Of a stretch of 25,694 nt of DNA, positions 7,976 to 15,183 are shown one piece after another. The translations under genes were made by a program, and so were the position numbers. Each line of letters opens with the position of its first letter. Position 1 is the stretch's first letter. Source of the stretch: a virus. The DNA lies in the IMG/VR virus record IMGVR_UViG_3300037070_002865, positions 1 through 25,694 of that record; one strand, given 5' to 3'. The notes under the pieces are model-generated. The model saw nothing but the letters and a program-made list of their open reading frames with translations, had not been told where the DNA came from and did no database searches.

Positions 7976-8716
7976 TCAGTTGTTGAACAGGTTTTCCATC
8001 GGCGTGGGACCTGTGAACGTGGTGCCTCGGGCACCAGCGGATCGCGCGCCGGCCAGGGACTGCGGGAGGTTGGGCGCGGCTGGCGCGGCGGCTGGAGTGG
8101 CTAAGGGGTTGGCGGCGAGTTCGGCGCGCACACGCTCCTCCACCTTCTTGCGGAAGGCTTCGGGGTCCGTGCCGATCTCGTCCATGGCCAGCAGGCGCTT
8201 GCCCTGCTGCACCACCGCGTCCCACGGGTCAGGGCTGCCCACGATCTGCTGGTACAGCGCGGGGTTCTGGGAGAACTCCTGCTGCACCCGCTGCCACGCC
8301 TTGTCCACCGTCTCGGTCCCGTGGTCCCTGCGCGCCGCCCTTTCGGAGGCGTTGAGGACCACGTTCTCCATGCGCTGGACTTGCGCCTGCATCGGATCGA
8401 TCTGCTGCGGCTGCCCTTGCTGGCCCTGTTGCCCCTGCTGGAAGCGCTGCAGCTGCTCGCGCAGCATCCGCGCCTCCGTCTGGGCCTCTGTGGCCTTGCC
8501 CTTCCAGTCGTTGCGTTCACCACGCACTGCCTCCAGTGCGTCGAGCGGGACCTGTCTGTCCGTGCCTGCGGCCGGCGGCGCCGCGGTGCCTGGCTCCTCG
8601 GGCGGCGGGCTGGGGGGCTGCTCTTGCGGCTCCGGCGGCTGCTGCGCGGGGGGTTGGGCTTCGCCCGGATTGGTCTGCTGGCCCTCGGGGGGCAGCGTCT
8701 CAAACACGTCATCCAT
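7976..8716 (-). CDS. Capsid scaffolding protein
   Basis: 246 aa from ATG 8716 with AAAGGA 8 nt upstream; the longer open frame beyond this start overlaps unrelated sequence. The N-terminal ~55 residues are Pro/Gln/Glu-rich and disordered (GQQTNPGEAQPPAQQPPEPQEQ). A helical and coiled-coil middle follows (LDALEAVRGERNDWKGKATEAQTEARMLREQLQRFQQGQQGQQ). The acidic/basic helical C-terminal half contains PEAFRKKVEERVRAELAAN and ends PTPMENLFNN. Disordered acidic N-terminus plus long helices plus position between portal and capsid is the standard profile of phage scaffolds, which direct procapsid assembly and then leave. A GC-rich triple repeat lies upstream. Confidence 0.78.
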   Translation of the reverse strand: MDDVFETLPPEGQQTNPGEAQPPAQQPPEPQEQPPSPPPEEPGTAAPPAAGTDRQVPLDALEAVRGERNDWKGKATEAQTEARMLREQLQRFQQGQQGQQGQPQQIDPMQAQVQRMENVVLNASERAARRDHGTETVDKAWQRVQQEFSQNPALYQQIVGSPDPWDAVVQQGKRLLAMDEIGTDPEAFRKKVEERVRAELAANPLATPAAAPAAPNLPQSLAGARSAGARGTTFTGPTPMENLFNN

Positions 8717-8734
8717 GGTCTCGTTCCTTTCACG

Positions 8735-8820
8735 CGCCCGATTGGCCCGGCGGCGGCATCTCGCTAAACGCCCGATACACCCGGCGGCGGTGGAACGCCC
8801 GTTTTGTCCCCCGGCGGCGG
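8735..8820. repeat. Three GC-rich direct repeats upstream of the scaffold gene
   Basis: Three units at 8735-8756, 8769-8790 and 8796-8820 share the pattern CGCCCG, 5-8 variable bases, then CCCGGCGGCGG on the plus strand. On the coding (minus) strand each unit begins CCGCCGCCGGG. They fill most of the 115-bp gap between the HNH gene stop and the scaffold start. Read as codons they would encode Pro-Pro-Pro-Gly motifs, but stop codons interrupt the frame. They could be regulatory or the decayed remains of a coding segment. Confidence 0.7.
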
Positions 8821-8831
8821 GGTTTCGGCTG

Positions 8832-9296
8832 TTAGCCGTGATTCGCGAAATCGCCGTGCACCATGTCGGCTGCAAGGCAATAGAACTCATGGGCAAGCTG
8901 CGGCGTCTCGAACACGCCGAGGTGCTTTTTCTTGCCGAAGTACCTGATGACAGCGACCGGGCTGCCGGTGCGCTTGTGGATGTAAACGCCCTTGAAGCCG
9001 CTGCGGTTGGTGCGCTGGCGGCCTTGGTTCTGCATGTTCTGGGCGCGAGTGCACACGCGGAGGTTGGCGCGGCGGTTGTCCAATGGATCGCCGTTGCGGT
9101 GATCGATGAACGACCCGTCGCGCGGCTTGTTGCCCAATCCAAGCAGGAACCTGTGGAAGTAGACGCTCCTCTTTTCGACGCGCCCCACAGGCCGTTCATG
9201 GCAGTTCAGCCACCATGTGATCGAGGAAGCGCGGTCATAGTCCTCGTCATCCACGGTGATGACCGAGAGGCTGTCGCGAATCGGAATGGTTTTCAT
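8832..9296 (-). CDS. HNH homing endonuclease with C-terminal AP2-like domain (copy 4)
   Basis: 154 aa from ATG 9296 (MKTIPIRDSLSVITVDDEDYDRA). An in-frame ATG at 9335 is rejected because it would place a terminator hairpin inside the gene. The HNH core runs from His48 (VYFHRFLLGL) through Asp65-His66 (FIDHRNGD) to Asn74 and Asn78 (DNRRANLR), matching the HNH_3 pattern. An AP2-like DNA-binding segment follows (SGFKGVYIHKRTGSPVAVIRYFGKKKHLGVFETPQLAHEFYCLAA, ~99-143). Such proteins nick or cleave intron-less target sites and spread their own genes. This copy separates the portal and scaffold genes and is most similar in layout to the HNH gene at 11359-11835. Confidence 0.85.
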   Translation of the reverse strand: MKTIPIRDSLSVITVDDEDYDRASSITWWLNCHERPVGRVEKRSVYFHRFLLGLGNKPRDGSFIDHRNGDPLDNRRANLRVCTRAQNMQNQGRQRTNRSGFKGVYIHKRTGSPVAVIRYFGKKKHLGVFETPQLAHEFYCLAADMVHGDFANHG

Positions 9297-9302
9297 GGCT
9301 GG

Positions 9303-9328
9303 CAAAAGAAAGCCGCCCGAAGGCGGCT
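9303..9328 (-). terminator. Intrinsic terminator inside the late operon, after the portal gene
   Basis: The minus-strand transcript forms a perfect 7-bp stem AGCCGCC/GGCGGCU with a UUCG tetraloop (DNA 9311-9328), followed directly by UUCUUUU (9304-9310). It lies 21 bp after the portal stop and before the HNH start at 9296. Full expression of scaffold and capsid genes would need antitermination or a downstream promoter. Confidence 0.8.
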
Positions 9329-9349
9329 GGTTCATGGAGTGATCTGTGG

Positions 9350-11356
9350 CTACTGCTGCGGTCCGTTGAGCATTTCGAGCACGGCCTGCTTGGCGATGGC
9401 GGCAATCTGCTCGGGCGTCATCGCTGCGGCCATGGCCTCGGCGTGATCGGCTTCGGCGGTGAAGCGCTTGGTGGCGCTGTCGGCGGCCTTGATCGCCAGC
9501 TCGCCCTGCTTGTTGGCCAGCTGCTGCTGCAGCCCCTTGATCGCCTCGGCCATCTGGGTCATCTGCTGCCCCATGGCCTGCATCTGCTGCTGCGCGGCGG
9601 CCATCTGCGGGTTCTGCTTGTCGTCCTCCCCGCGCATCTTCTTCAGGATCGACTGCTTGTTGCGCAGGCTGGACGCCTCGATGATCGCGTCCGGCGGAAT
9701 CGGCATGCCGGCCTTGGCCAGCCCCGTCAGTTCGCTGAACTGCTCGGACTGCAACGAGCTGATGTCCGGCCCTTCCTCGATCTCGATGTCCACCGCCAGG
9801 CCGTCCGTGCGGTTCTCCACGTCCACAACCTGCTGCAGGCGCGGATCGTTGGGCACCAGTTGCAGCCGGCGAGCTTCGGCTGCCTGCATCTCCGGGGCCA
9901 TGCGCGACAGGCGCTCTTCCAGCGTGACCGGGCGGTTGAGCCCCACGAAGCGCACGTTCTCGTCGTCATCCGTGACACGCACCCAGGTCTCACCGGTCCA
10001 GAACTGGCGCGCTCGCATCCAGGCGGCTGCGTACACGTTGCGCGTCCACGTGCGCAGCTTGTCGTTCTGCGGCTCGATCTCCACCGCGCCGGCCTGCACC
10101 TGGGTTTCCAGGGCGCGGCCGCTCTGCTGCCCCTGCGCCTTGCCAGCCATGGCCGCATTCGGGCCGCTGGCCTGCATCTCGTTGATGGCCAGTTGCAGCA
10201 GCTGCAGGTTGCCCATGCTCATGTCGGTCGTGGGGATGACGCCAACGTCCTGTCCCCACTGTGCTCCGGCATTGAGCTGCAAATGCCCGTCCGGCAGCGC
10301 CAGTTCGGCCTTGGCCTGGTCGACGTCCTCGATCGCCACCTTGTTGCCGAAGGTCTGGCGCGAGTTGATCTGGTGCACGGCCTTGCTGCGCCGCTTGTTG
10401 ATCTCCTCCTGCGTGGAGATCCAGTCGCGCACCGCGCCAAACCGGTTGTTCTCCTGGTCCACATAGGCGGACTGCAGGATCAGCGAGCACGCCGGCTTGC
10501 CCTCGTCGTCCACATAGGGGCTGACCATGGGCGGCTCGATGAAGCCCGCCTTGGTGAAGGTCGCCACCCACCATTCGCCCTCGTACAGGTAGTGAATCTG
10601 CACCACCCGCACCCGCGTGCGCTTGCTGTCCACCCACGCCGTCTTGGGCCGGTCGTCGTAGGTCGCGGAGCCCGAGGAGCGCAGCGTCTCGCCCAGCACG
10701 TCCTGGTCGCTGCGCTTGGCGTCCCGCCAGATCACGATGCCCTTGTAGGTGGCGTCCGAGAAGTCCGCCTCGCTGCTGTGCGGGTCGTAGAACAGGCGGT
10801 CCCACGGCACGCGCTGGACCTTGACCTTGTAGCTGCCGTCGCGCCGCTGCTCCACGGTCACGTCGGCGCCGCCGTAGCCCTCGACCAGCATCTCCTCGTA
10901 GACCTTGGAGCGCGTCTCGTTGAACTTGTTCTGGTCGCCAATGAAGCGCAGGGCGTCCGTGGCCGCGTCCGAGGACGGCTCCTCCTTGGGCGTGCGCGGG
11001 AACGCCTTGGGGTCGCTGCGCATGCGCTGCTCCACCCCGCACATCGTGGCCACCTTGCGCTTGATGTGGTTGCTGGTGATGATCGGCTGGCCGCGGCGCT
11101 TGAGCTTGGCCTTCTCGGCCTCCGTCCACTGAGAATCGTCCCAGTTGTCGTGATACCTGCGATCGCGTTCGCTAAGCTCGCGGGCACGAGTCGTCAGATC
11201 CTCGGACTCTTCAAAGTAGCGAATGAGCATCGTCAGATGCTCCCGCTCATCGACTATCGGCGACGACGCCTCCTGCCCGCTGGCAGGCGACAGAAACGGC
11301 GTGGGCTCGTCCGCAAGGGCTAGCGTGACGTCGATCTTTGGGTTTCTGACTTCCAT
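9350..11356 (-). CDS. Portal protein, P22-type
   Basis: 668 aa; P22 portal is 725 aa. Features include LIRYFEESEDLTTRARELSERDRRYHDNWDDSQWTEAEKAKLKRRGQPIITSNHIKRKVATMCGVEQRMR (about 44-113), RVPWDRLFYDPHSSEADFSDATYKGIVIWRD and a Gln-rich coiled-coil C-terminus (AAAQQQMQAMGQQMTQMAEAIKGLQQQLANKQ), all typical of P22_portal proteins. The dodecamer forms the DNA entry pore and docks the terminase. ATG 11356 is used here but has no visible Shine-Dalgarno site and lies 2 bp after an HNH gene stop. An internal ATG at 11230 with GGGAG upstream is an alternative start giving 626 aa. Confidence 0.88.
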   Translation of the reverse strand: MEVRNPKIDVTLALADEPTPFLSPASGQEASSPIVDEREHLTMLIRYFEESEDLTTRARELSERDRRYHDNWDDSQWTEAEKAKLKRRGQPIITSNHIKRKVATMCGVEQRMRSDPKAFPRTPKEEPSSDAATDALRFIGDQNKFNETRSKVYEEMLVEGYGGADVTVEQRRDGSYKVKVQRVPWDRLFYDPHSSEADFSDATYKGIVIWRDAKRSDQDVLGETLRSSGSATYDDRPKTAWVDSKRTRVRVVQIHYLYEGEWWVATFTKAGFIEPPMVSPYVDDEGKPACSLILQSAYVDQENNRFGAVRDWISTQEEINKRRSKAVHQINSRQTFGNKVAIEDVDQAKAELALPDGHLQLNAGAQWGQDVGVIPTTDMSMGNLQLLQLAINEMQASGPNAAMAGKAQGQQSGRALETQVQAGAVEIEPQNDKLRTWTRNVYAAAWMRARQFWTGETWVRVTDDDENVRFVGLNRPVTLEERLSRMAPEMQAAEARRLQLVPNDPRLQQVVDVENRTDGLAVDIEIEEGPDISSLQSEQFSELTGLAKAGMPIPPDAIIEASSLRNKQSILKKMRGEDDKQNPQMAAAQQQMQAMGQQMTQMAEAIKGLQQQLANKQGELAIKAADSATKRFTAEADHAEAMAAAMTPEQIAAIAKQAVLEMLNGPQQ

Positions 11357-11358
11357 GA

Positions 11359-11835
11359 TCAGACGTGGCGAGCGAACGCGCCGTGCAGTGCTTCAGCGGC
11401 CATCCGGCGGCAGGCTGCGGCAGCCTCAGGGTCGGTGAACGTGCCTAGATAGGTCCGTTTTCCGTGGGCATCGATGTAGGGCTTCCACTTGTTCTGGCCC
11501 GGCTCCTTGAACACCCCCTTGATCCCGCTCCCGCTGGTCGAACGCGTCGCGCGATTGCATTGGTTCTGGCTCCACGTGGCAACACGCAGGTTCTCGCGCC
11601 GGTTGTCCGCGCGGTTCAGGTTGATGTGATCGGCAAACTGCCCATCGCCCTTGTGCAGGCCCAGCAAGTGCCGATGCATGAAGATCGTAGCCTTGCGACC
11701 ACCGCCAATCCTGCGGGTTCGGACGGCGTAGCCGTTACCGTTCAGGTGCCACAGGAAGGCGTTCAGTTCCTCGTAGTCGGCCGCATCCACAGTGATCGCA
11801 TCGCCCTTGCTGGTGTAGATCGTGCGCGTGTTCAT
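11359..11835 (-). CDS. HNH homing endonuclease with C-terminal AP2-like domain (copy 3)
   Basis: 158 aa. ATG 11835 overlaps the upstream stop (ATGA), with GAGG 8 nt ahead. The HNH core contains MHRHLLGLHKGDGQFADHINLNRADNRRENLR, with His54/His56, Asp69-His70, Asn78 and Asn82. The AP2-like part is SGIKGVFKEPGQNKWKPYIDAHGKRTYLGTFTDPEAAAACRRMAAEALHG (~103-152). The N-terminus (TRTIYTSKGDAITVDAADYEELNAFLWHLN) pairs with copy 4, not with the other two copies. The gene lies between a hypothetical late gene and the portal gene and ends 2 bp before the portal ATG, so portal translation may be coupled to it. It acts on DNA in the infected cell. Confidence 0.87.
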   Translation of the reverse strand: MNTRTIYTSKGDAITVDAADYEELNAFLWHLNGNGYAVRTRRIGGGRKATIFMHRHLLGLHKGDGQFADHINLNRADNRRENLRVATWSQNQCNRATRSTSGSGIKGVFKEPGQNKWKPYIDAHGKRTYLGTFTDPEAAAACRRMAAEALHGAFARHV

Positions 11836-12218
11836 GCCGGCACCTCGTCCTCATCGCCGCGGTTGCGCTCGGCGTGCGCGCGCTGCTTGAGCACCAGGCG
11901 CTGTTCGTCCGGCGACAGGACGAACGCCTTGTCATCCGGGCCGGCGCCGCCGACAGCGATGGGAACAGCGGGCAGGATGACCCCGCCATCGCCGGGCGTA
12001 GCCGCAGCAGCAGCCATGCGCTCGCCCTCGGTTTGAAGCTCGCGCAGCAGGCGCGGAATGCGCATGTGCTGTGCCAGCGCCGCCCGGATGAACTTCGCAG
12101 CCAGCGGCGCCGCCTCGGCCACGCGCGCCTCGCCGTGCCGGCCCTCCAGGCACTCGGCCTGCCACTGCAGGTCGGCGCGGGTGAAGCCGGGCAGCACCTC
12201 GAGGTGGGCGGCGCTCAC
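11832..12218 (-). CDS. Hypothetical late protein between terminase and portal
   Basis: 128 aa, starting on an ATGA overlap with the preceding membrane-protein gene and ending on an ATGA overlap with an HNH gene. The N-terminal ~60 residues are helical (FTRADLQWQAECLEGRHGEARVAEAAPLAAKFIRAALAQHMRIPRLLRELQTEGERM). A Gly/Pro/Ala linker and a charged C-terminus follow (LSPDEQRLVLKQRAHAERNRGDEDEVPA). I do not recognise a family. Its place between the large terminase and the portal suggests a packaging or head-related accessory role, but this is only positional. Confidence 0.65.
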   Translation of the reverse strand: MSAAHLEVLPGFTRADLQWQAECLEGRHGEARVAEAAPLAAKFIRAALAQHMRIPRLLRELQTEGERMAAAAATPGDGGVILPAVPIAVGGAGPDDKAFVLSPDEQRLVLKQRAHAERNRGDEDEVPA

Positions 12219-12400
12219 CTGAACCTCCCCACGATCCCCACCGACCCCGTCAACAGATCCACCAGCACCAGGATCGCGATGATGGCGAACACCACCAAGG
12301 CGATCGTGCGGAAGGGTGGCGGCAGCGGGATGATCGTGATCACCCAGTAGATCAGGCCAAGGATCAGGATGATGATCAGCAGGGTGATGAGGATGCTCAT
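12215..12400 (-). CDS. Small two-helix membrane protein
   Basis: 61 aa from ATG 12400, which overlaps the large-terminase stop (ATGA); an in-frame TTG 4 codons earlier is less likely. Two hydrophobic segments, ILITLLIIILILGLIYWVITIIPL (~3-26) and TIALVVFAIIAILVLVDLL (~32-50), are joined by a short Pro-rich turn (PLPPPFR), with a basic C-terminus. The Thivi_2564-type small membrane family and short class II holins both have this shape. No endolysin or spanin is present nearby to support a lysis role, so a holin is possible but unproven. Confidence 0.65.
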   Translation of the reverse strand: MSILITLLIIILILGLIYWVITIIPLPPPFRTIALVVFAIIAILVLVDLLTGSVGIVGRFR

Positions 12401-14028
12401 GCTGTTTTCCAATCGCTTGCTTCGCGGTCTTGATTGAAGGCTCTATCCCACCGGTCCACGTATCCCGCCGCCTTCTTGGCTGGCACCACCGCCGGATGCG
12501 CCTCGGTGATTGCCCGGCCGATCACGCTGGCCGCGTCCACCTCGTCGTCATGCGTGCCGGCGGGAAACTTCAGGTACTGCTCGATCACCTCGTCGCCCTC
12601 CGGCCCCTCGGGGATCCAGACCTTGCCGTTGCTGGCCATCGCCTGGAAGCTCTGCGCCTTGGTGGGCTTGTCGCTGCCGTGCGGCGAGATCGGCTCGATG
12701 CGAACGAAGTTGCCCTCGATTGCCATCTGCCTCTTGATGAACGGCGCCGCTGCCTTCCAGTTGTTGTCGTCCTCAGGGAACCACGCGAACACCCGGTACT
12801 TCTTGATCAGCCCCGTGATCGGCGGCGCGTTCCTCGGCGGTGCCTTGTTGCCCACCGTCTTGTCGGCCACCACGTCCAGTTGGCACTGCTCGCGGAATCC
12901 GTCGAGCATGTACAGGTCGTTCTCCGCGTCCACGCCCCACACGCGCACGCAGTTGAAGTCGCTGTTGTCCTGCCCTGCCGGCGCGTGGTCGCTGGACACG
13001 TAGCGGTTCAGGTGCTTGGGCTCGCTGCCCTTGCGGTAGCGCCGGAACCACTCGCGCTTGAAGAACGTGCCCTCCTGCGGCGCGGGCTTTTGCTGGTACA
13101 GGCTCGTCCACGTCCTTCGGTACTGCTGGAACGGCAGCCAGTGCTCCAGGCTGAACCACTCGGGCCACAGCGTCTCGCCCAGCTTGCGCCCCAGTGGGTC
13201 GTCTGCGCGGTCGGCGATCGCAGGCAGGCAGATCACCTTCCACATGCGCCCATCGCGGCCCTTGATCAGCCCGCTCTCGCCGTCCCACTTCTCCGGCAGG
13301 ATGCGCCCTGCCACATCGTCCTCATGCCACCTGGTCTGGATCAGGATCTGCGGCGCCCCTGGGATCAGGCGCGAGCAGAAGTCGTCGGTGTAGGCCTCCC
13401 AGGTCTTCTTCCTCACCGGCTCGCTCTCGGCCTCCGCGCGCCCCTTGATCGGGTCGTCCAGCACACCCATTGCGCCGCGGTTTCCGGTCAGGCCCGAGGT
13501 CAGGCCGCCGGCCATGAACTCGCTGCCGTTGGTCAACGCCCACTGGTGCGCCGCCTTCTGGTCGCCCTGCAGCCCCATCCCCATCAGGTTGTGGAAGCTG
13601 CGCGAGTTGATCAACTGCCGCGCTCGCCTGCCCTGCTTCTCCGCGATCTCGCCCGCGTAGCTGGCCAGGATCACGTTGCGCCGGGACTTGCGCACCATGA
13701 ACCACGGGATGAACACCACGTCGCTGTAGGTGCTCTTGGCCGACCCCGGTGGCATCAGCACCATCAGGTTGGGGATCCTGCCTGCCTCCACCTGTTGCAG
13801 ATCGCGCAGCAGCAGCGCATGGTGGGCGGCCAGCGAGTCCAGCCGCATCACCGAGAACCGGTCCTCCTCGCTTTCCTCGGTCAGCGGCACGGTGGGGATG
13901 TCCACCATGCACGCGAAGTCAGGCAGGCTGCGCTTGGCTAGCTCCTTGCGCGCGGCCAGGACATCAGCGGGCTTGAACCGGGATGCTGGCGAGGGCGCGG
14001 AGCTGCTCGTCGCTGAGAGTGCTTGCAT
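12397..14028 (-). CDS. Terminase large subunit
   Basis: 543 aa from ATG 14028 (MQALSATSSSAP). A GTG at 14052 would add 8 residues. The start lies 65 bp inside the small-terminase gene. The ATPase half has Walker A MPPGSAKST (~92-100) and Walker B with acidic pair GVLDDP (Asp191-Asp192). The RNase H-like nuclease half has an acidic strand YVSSDHA (Asp347) and the C-terminal HDDEVDAASV (~493-502), which carries catalytic acidic residues. The QTRWHEDDVAGRIL segment is characteristic of phage large terminases. It cuts concatemeric DNA and pumps it through the portal. Confidence 0.93.
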   Translation of the reverse strand: MQALSATSSSAPSPASRFKPADVLAARKELAKRSLPDFACMVDIPTVPLTEESEEDRFSVMRLDSLAAHHALLLRDLQQVEAGRIPNLMVLMPPGSAKSTYSDVVFIPWFMVRKSRRNVILASYAGEIAEKQGRRARQLINSRSFHNLMGMGLQGDQKAAHQWALTNGSEFMAGGLTSGLTGNRGAMGVLDDPIKGRAEAESEPVRKKTWEAYTDDFCSRLIPGAPQILIQTRWHEDDVAGRILPEKWDGESGLIKGRDGRMWKVICLPAIADRADDPLGRKLGETLWPEWFSLEHWLPFQQYRRTWTSLYQQKPAPQEGTFFKREWFRRYRKGSEPKHLNRYVSSDHAPAGQDNSDFNCVRVWGVDAENDLYMLDGFREQCQLDVVADKTVGNKAPPRNAPPITGLIKKYRVFAWFPEDDNNWKAAAPFIKRQMAIEGNFVRIEPISPHGSDKPTKAQSFQAMASNGKVWIPEGPEGDEVIEQYLKFPAGTHDDEVDAASVIGRAITEAHPAVVPAKKAAGYVDRWDRAFNQDREASDWKTA

Positions 14029-14422
14029 CGATCGTCGTCTGGATCGGCCCACCGTCAGCGCCGGTCAACTCGGTGTGCACGCGCTCGCCGTACTTCTTGT
14101 TGGCCAGCTTGGCCGCCCGCCACTGCTTGGACTGCAGCACCACCCGCCCCACATCCGACGCCAGCTTGCGCGTGAGCATCTTCTGCTCGATGTCGCCCAT
14201 GTCCTCGAAAATCACATCGGCCTGACCCTCTCGCGCGCGCGTGTACTTGGCCTGAAATTCGTCGTGCTGCTGCAACCAGAGCAGGACGCTGGCTCGAGAT
14301 GGCATATCTGCTCGGGCACAGATGCGGCGCAGCGAGGTGTCGGAGTTGGCGATCTCCTGACAGATGCGGTCGGCCAGTTCTTCCGTGTAGAGGCTGGGCC
14401 TGCCCGGTTTACCTGCTGCCAC
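13964..14422 (-). CDS. Terminase small subunit, Sf6 gp1-like
   Basis: 152 aa, similar in length to Shigella phage Sf6 gp1 (140 aa). The N-terminus GKPGRPSLYTEELADRICQEIANSDTSLRRICARADMPSRASVLLWLQQHDEFQAKYTRAREGQADVIFEDM matches the helix-turn-helix DNA-recognition domain and first oligomerisation helices of that family. The later WRAAKLANKKYGERVHTELTGADGGPIQT also matches, including the conserved KKYGxxV and GGPIQ motifs. The protein forms a ring that recognises the pac/cos site, often inside its own gene. The large-terminase gene begins inside its 3' end. A tRNA-like sequence lies about 100 bp upstream. Confidence 0.92.
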   Translation of the reverse strand: MAAGKPGRPSLYTEELADRICQEIANSDTSLRRICARADMPSRASVLLWLQQHDEFQAKYTRAREGQADVIFEDMGDIEQKMLTRKLASDVGRVVLQSKQWRAAKLANKKYGERVHTELTGADGGPIQTTIDASTLSDEQLRALASIPVQAR

Positions 14423-14520
14423 GGCTGCGCATCCTGCGGTACGTCACCACCCGGCGCGGAGGCTTGAGGCCACCACACAGGAGGCCGACAGCGATGGCGA
14501 TGGTGGTGAAGTTCATGGGT

Positions 14521-14603
14521 TGGTGCGGCGGCGGGAATCGAACCCAGCGCCTCCGGTCAGTGCATGACGGAACCTGCCGGCGCTCGGCCACGAGCTGCGC
14601 CGC
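14521..14603 (-). tRNA. tRNA-like sequence, probably degenerate (possible GCA anticodon)
   Basis: On the minus strand an 83-nt stretch begins GCGGCG and ends CGCCGC-ACCA, giving a 6-bp acceptor stem, a discriminator A and a templated CCA. It contains the T-arm consensus GGGTTCGATTCCC and a D-arm-like GCTC...GAGC. A loop ATGCACT with U33 would present GCA (Cys) at 14561-14563, on an imperfect stem. The T stem is only 3-4 bp, position 37 is C, and the 5' half is about 7 nt too long. I therefore read it as a weak or decayed tRNA gene, or as a structure that mimics one. Confidence 0.35.
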
Positions 14604-14612
14604 TGGGTTGGG

Positions 14613-15086
14613 CTAAATCGTGCATCCAGGGTGCTCCCGGCGCTTTGCTGCCACGTAGGCTGCGTGTGCCTCCTCGGGCGTGTCGAACCAGCCAAGCCGC
14701 TTCAACTGCCCAGCCGTCTGGATCTGCGCCCGATAACGATTTCGGAACTGAGAGACACCCAACAGCCCGAGCTTGTTGTCACGGTGAGGGCGGCGTTGGT
14801 TCTGCGTGTTGGCCAGCTGGCTCGCTTCCCTGAGGTTGGCGAATCGATTGTTGGTCTTGTCACCATCGCGGTGGTCAAGTCCATGCGCCGGCCAGTTCCC
14901 CGTCACGTACAGCCATGCCAGCCGATGCGCCCGATACCGGTGCCCGTCGACGGAGATGTACACGTAGCCATCACCCTTCTTGGCCGAGGCAGACACTTTC
15001 CGCACGATGGTGCGGCGCGTGAACTCACCCGTTTCCGAGTCGTAATGCAGCAGCTCGCGCAGGCGCGCGGCGGTCAGTTCGGTCAT
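14613..15086 (-). CDS. HNH homing endonuclease with C-terminal AP2-like domain (copy 2)
   Basis: 157 aa from ATG 15086 (MTELTAARLRELLHYDSETGEF), with GAAAGG 8 nt upstream; the longer open frame is non-native. The HNH core is HRLAWLYVTGNWPAHGLDHRDGDKTNNRFANLREAS, with His54, Asp71-His72, Asn80 and Asn84. The AP2-like segment is LGLLGVSQFRNRYRAQIQTAGQLKRLGWFDTPEEAHAAYVAAKR (~106-149). The N-terminal LRELLxYDxETGxF and GYVYIxxDGxRYxAHRLAWLYVxGxWP are shared closely with the copy at 15882-16394, so the two are paralogues. It sits between the late-promoter-like spacer and the small terminase, the classic location for phage HNH genes near cos/pac. Confidence 0.88.
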   Translation of the reverse strand: MTELTAARLRELLHYDSETGEFTRRTIVRKVSASAKKGDGYVYISVDGHRYRAHRLAWLYVTGNWPAHGLDHRDGDKTNNRFANLREASQLANTQNQRRPHRDNKLGLLGVSQFRNRYRAQIQTAGQLKRLGWFDTPEEAHAAYVAAKRREHPGCTI

Positions 15087-15101
15087 GGGATTTGCCTTTC
15101 G

Positions 15102-15134
15102 GCAGAGAGACGACTCTCCCTTGAGAGTCTCTCC
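15102..15134. repeat. Inverted repeat (GACTCTC/GAGAGTC) upstream of HNH copy 2
   Basis: GACTCTC and GAGAGTC form a perfect 7-bp stem around CCTT, extended by GAGA/TCTC with a small bulge. No T-tract follows on either strand. It lies in the non-coding spacer between the zinc-finger gene and the HNH gene and may be a regulatory hairpin in the late leader. Confidence 0.5.
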
Positions 15135-15183
15135 AGGGGCTTTACGGGGCGGACCTGGGTGTCGGGCAGAGAGTCCGCGGTCG

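Noticed and set aside
8735-8820. CRISPR-like array
   Set aside because: There are only three GC-rich units with variable 5-12 bp gaps; they do not form a repeat-spacer pattern.
9443-11323. 626-codon plus-strand frame opposite the portal gene
   Set aside because: It lies exactly antisense to the P22-type portal; its composition (repeated His, Val, Leu, Arg, Gly) is the typical mirror of a GC-rich coding strand and no domain is visible.
14409-14516. Possible 35-aa small membrane ORF (MNFTTIAIAVGLLCGG...) before the small terminase
   Set aside because: It has no Shine-Dalgarno sequence and overlaps the terminase start. The hydrophobic stretch is short, so I did not list it.
14521-14603. Functional attachment site overlapping a tRNA
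   Set aside because: The tRNA-like element lies deep inside the phage gene order, not at an edge, and no integrase is nearby.
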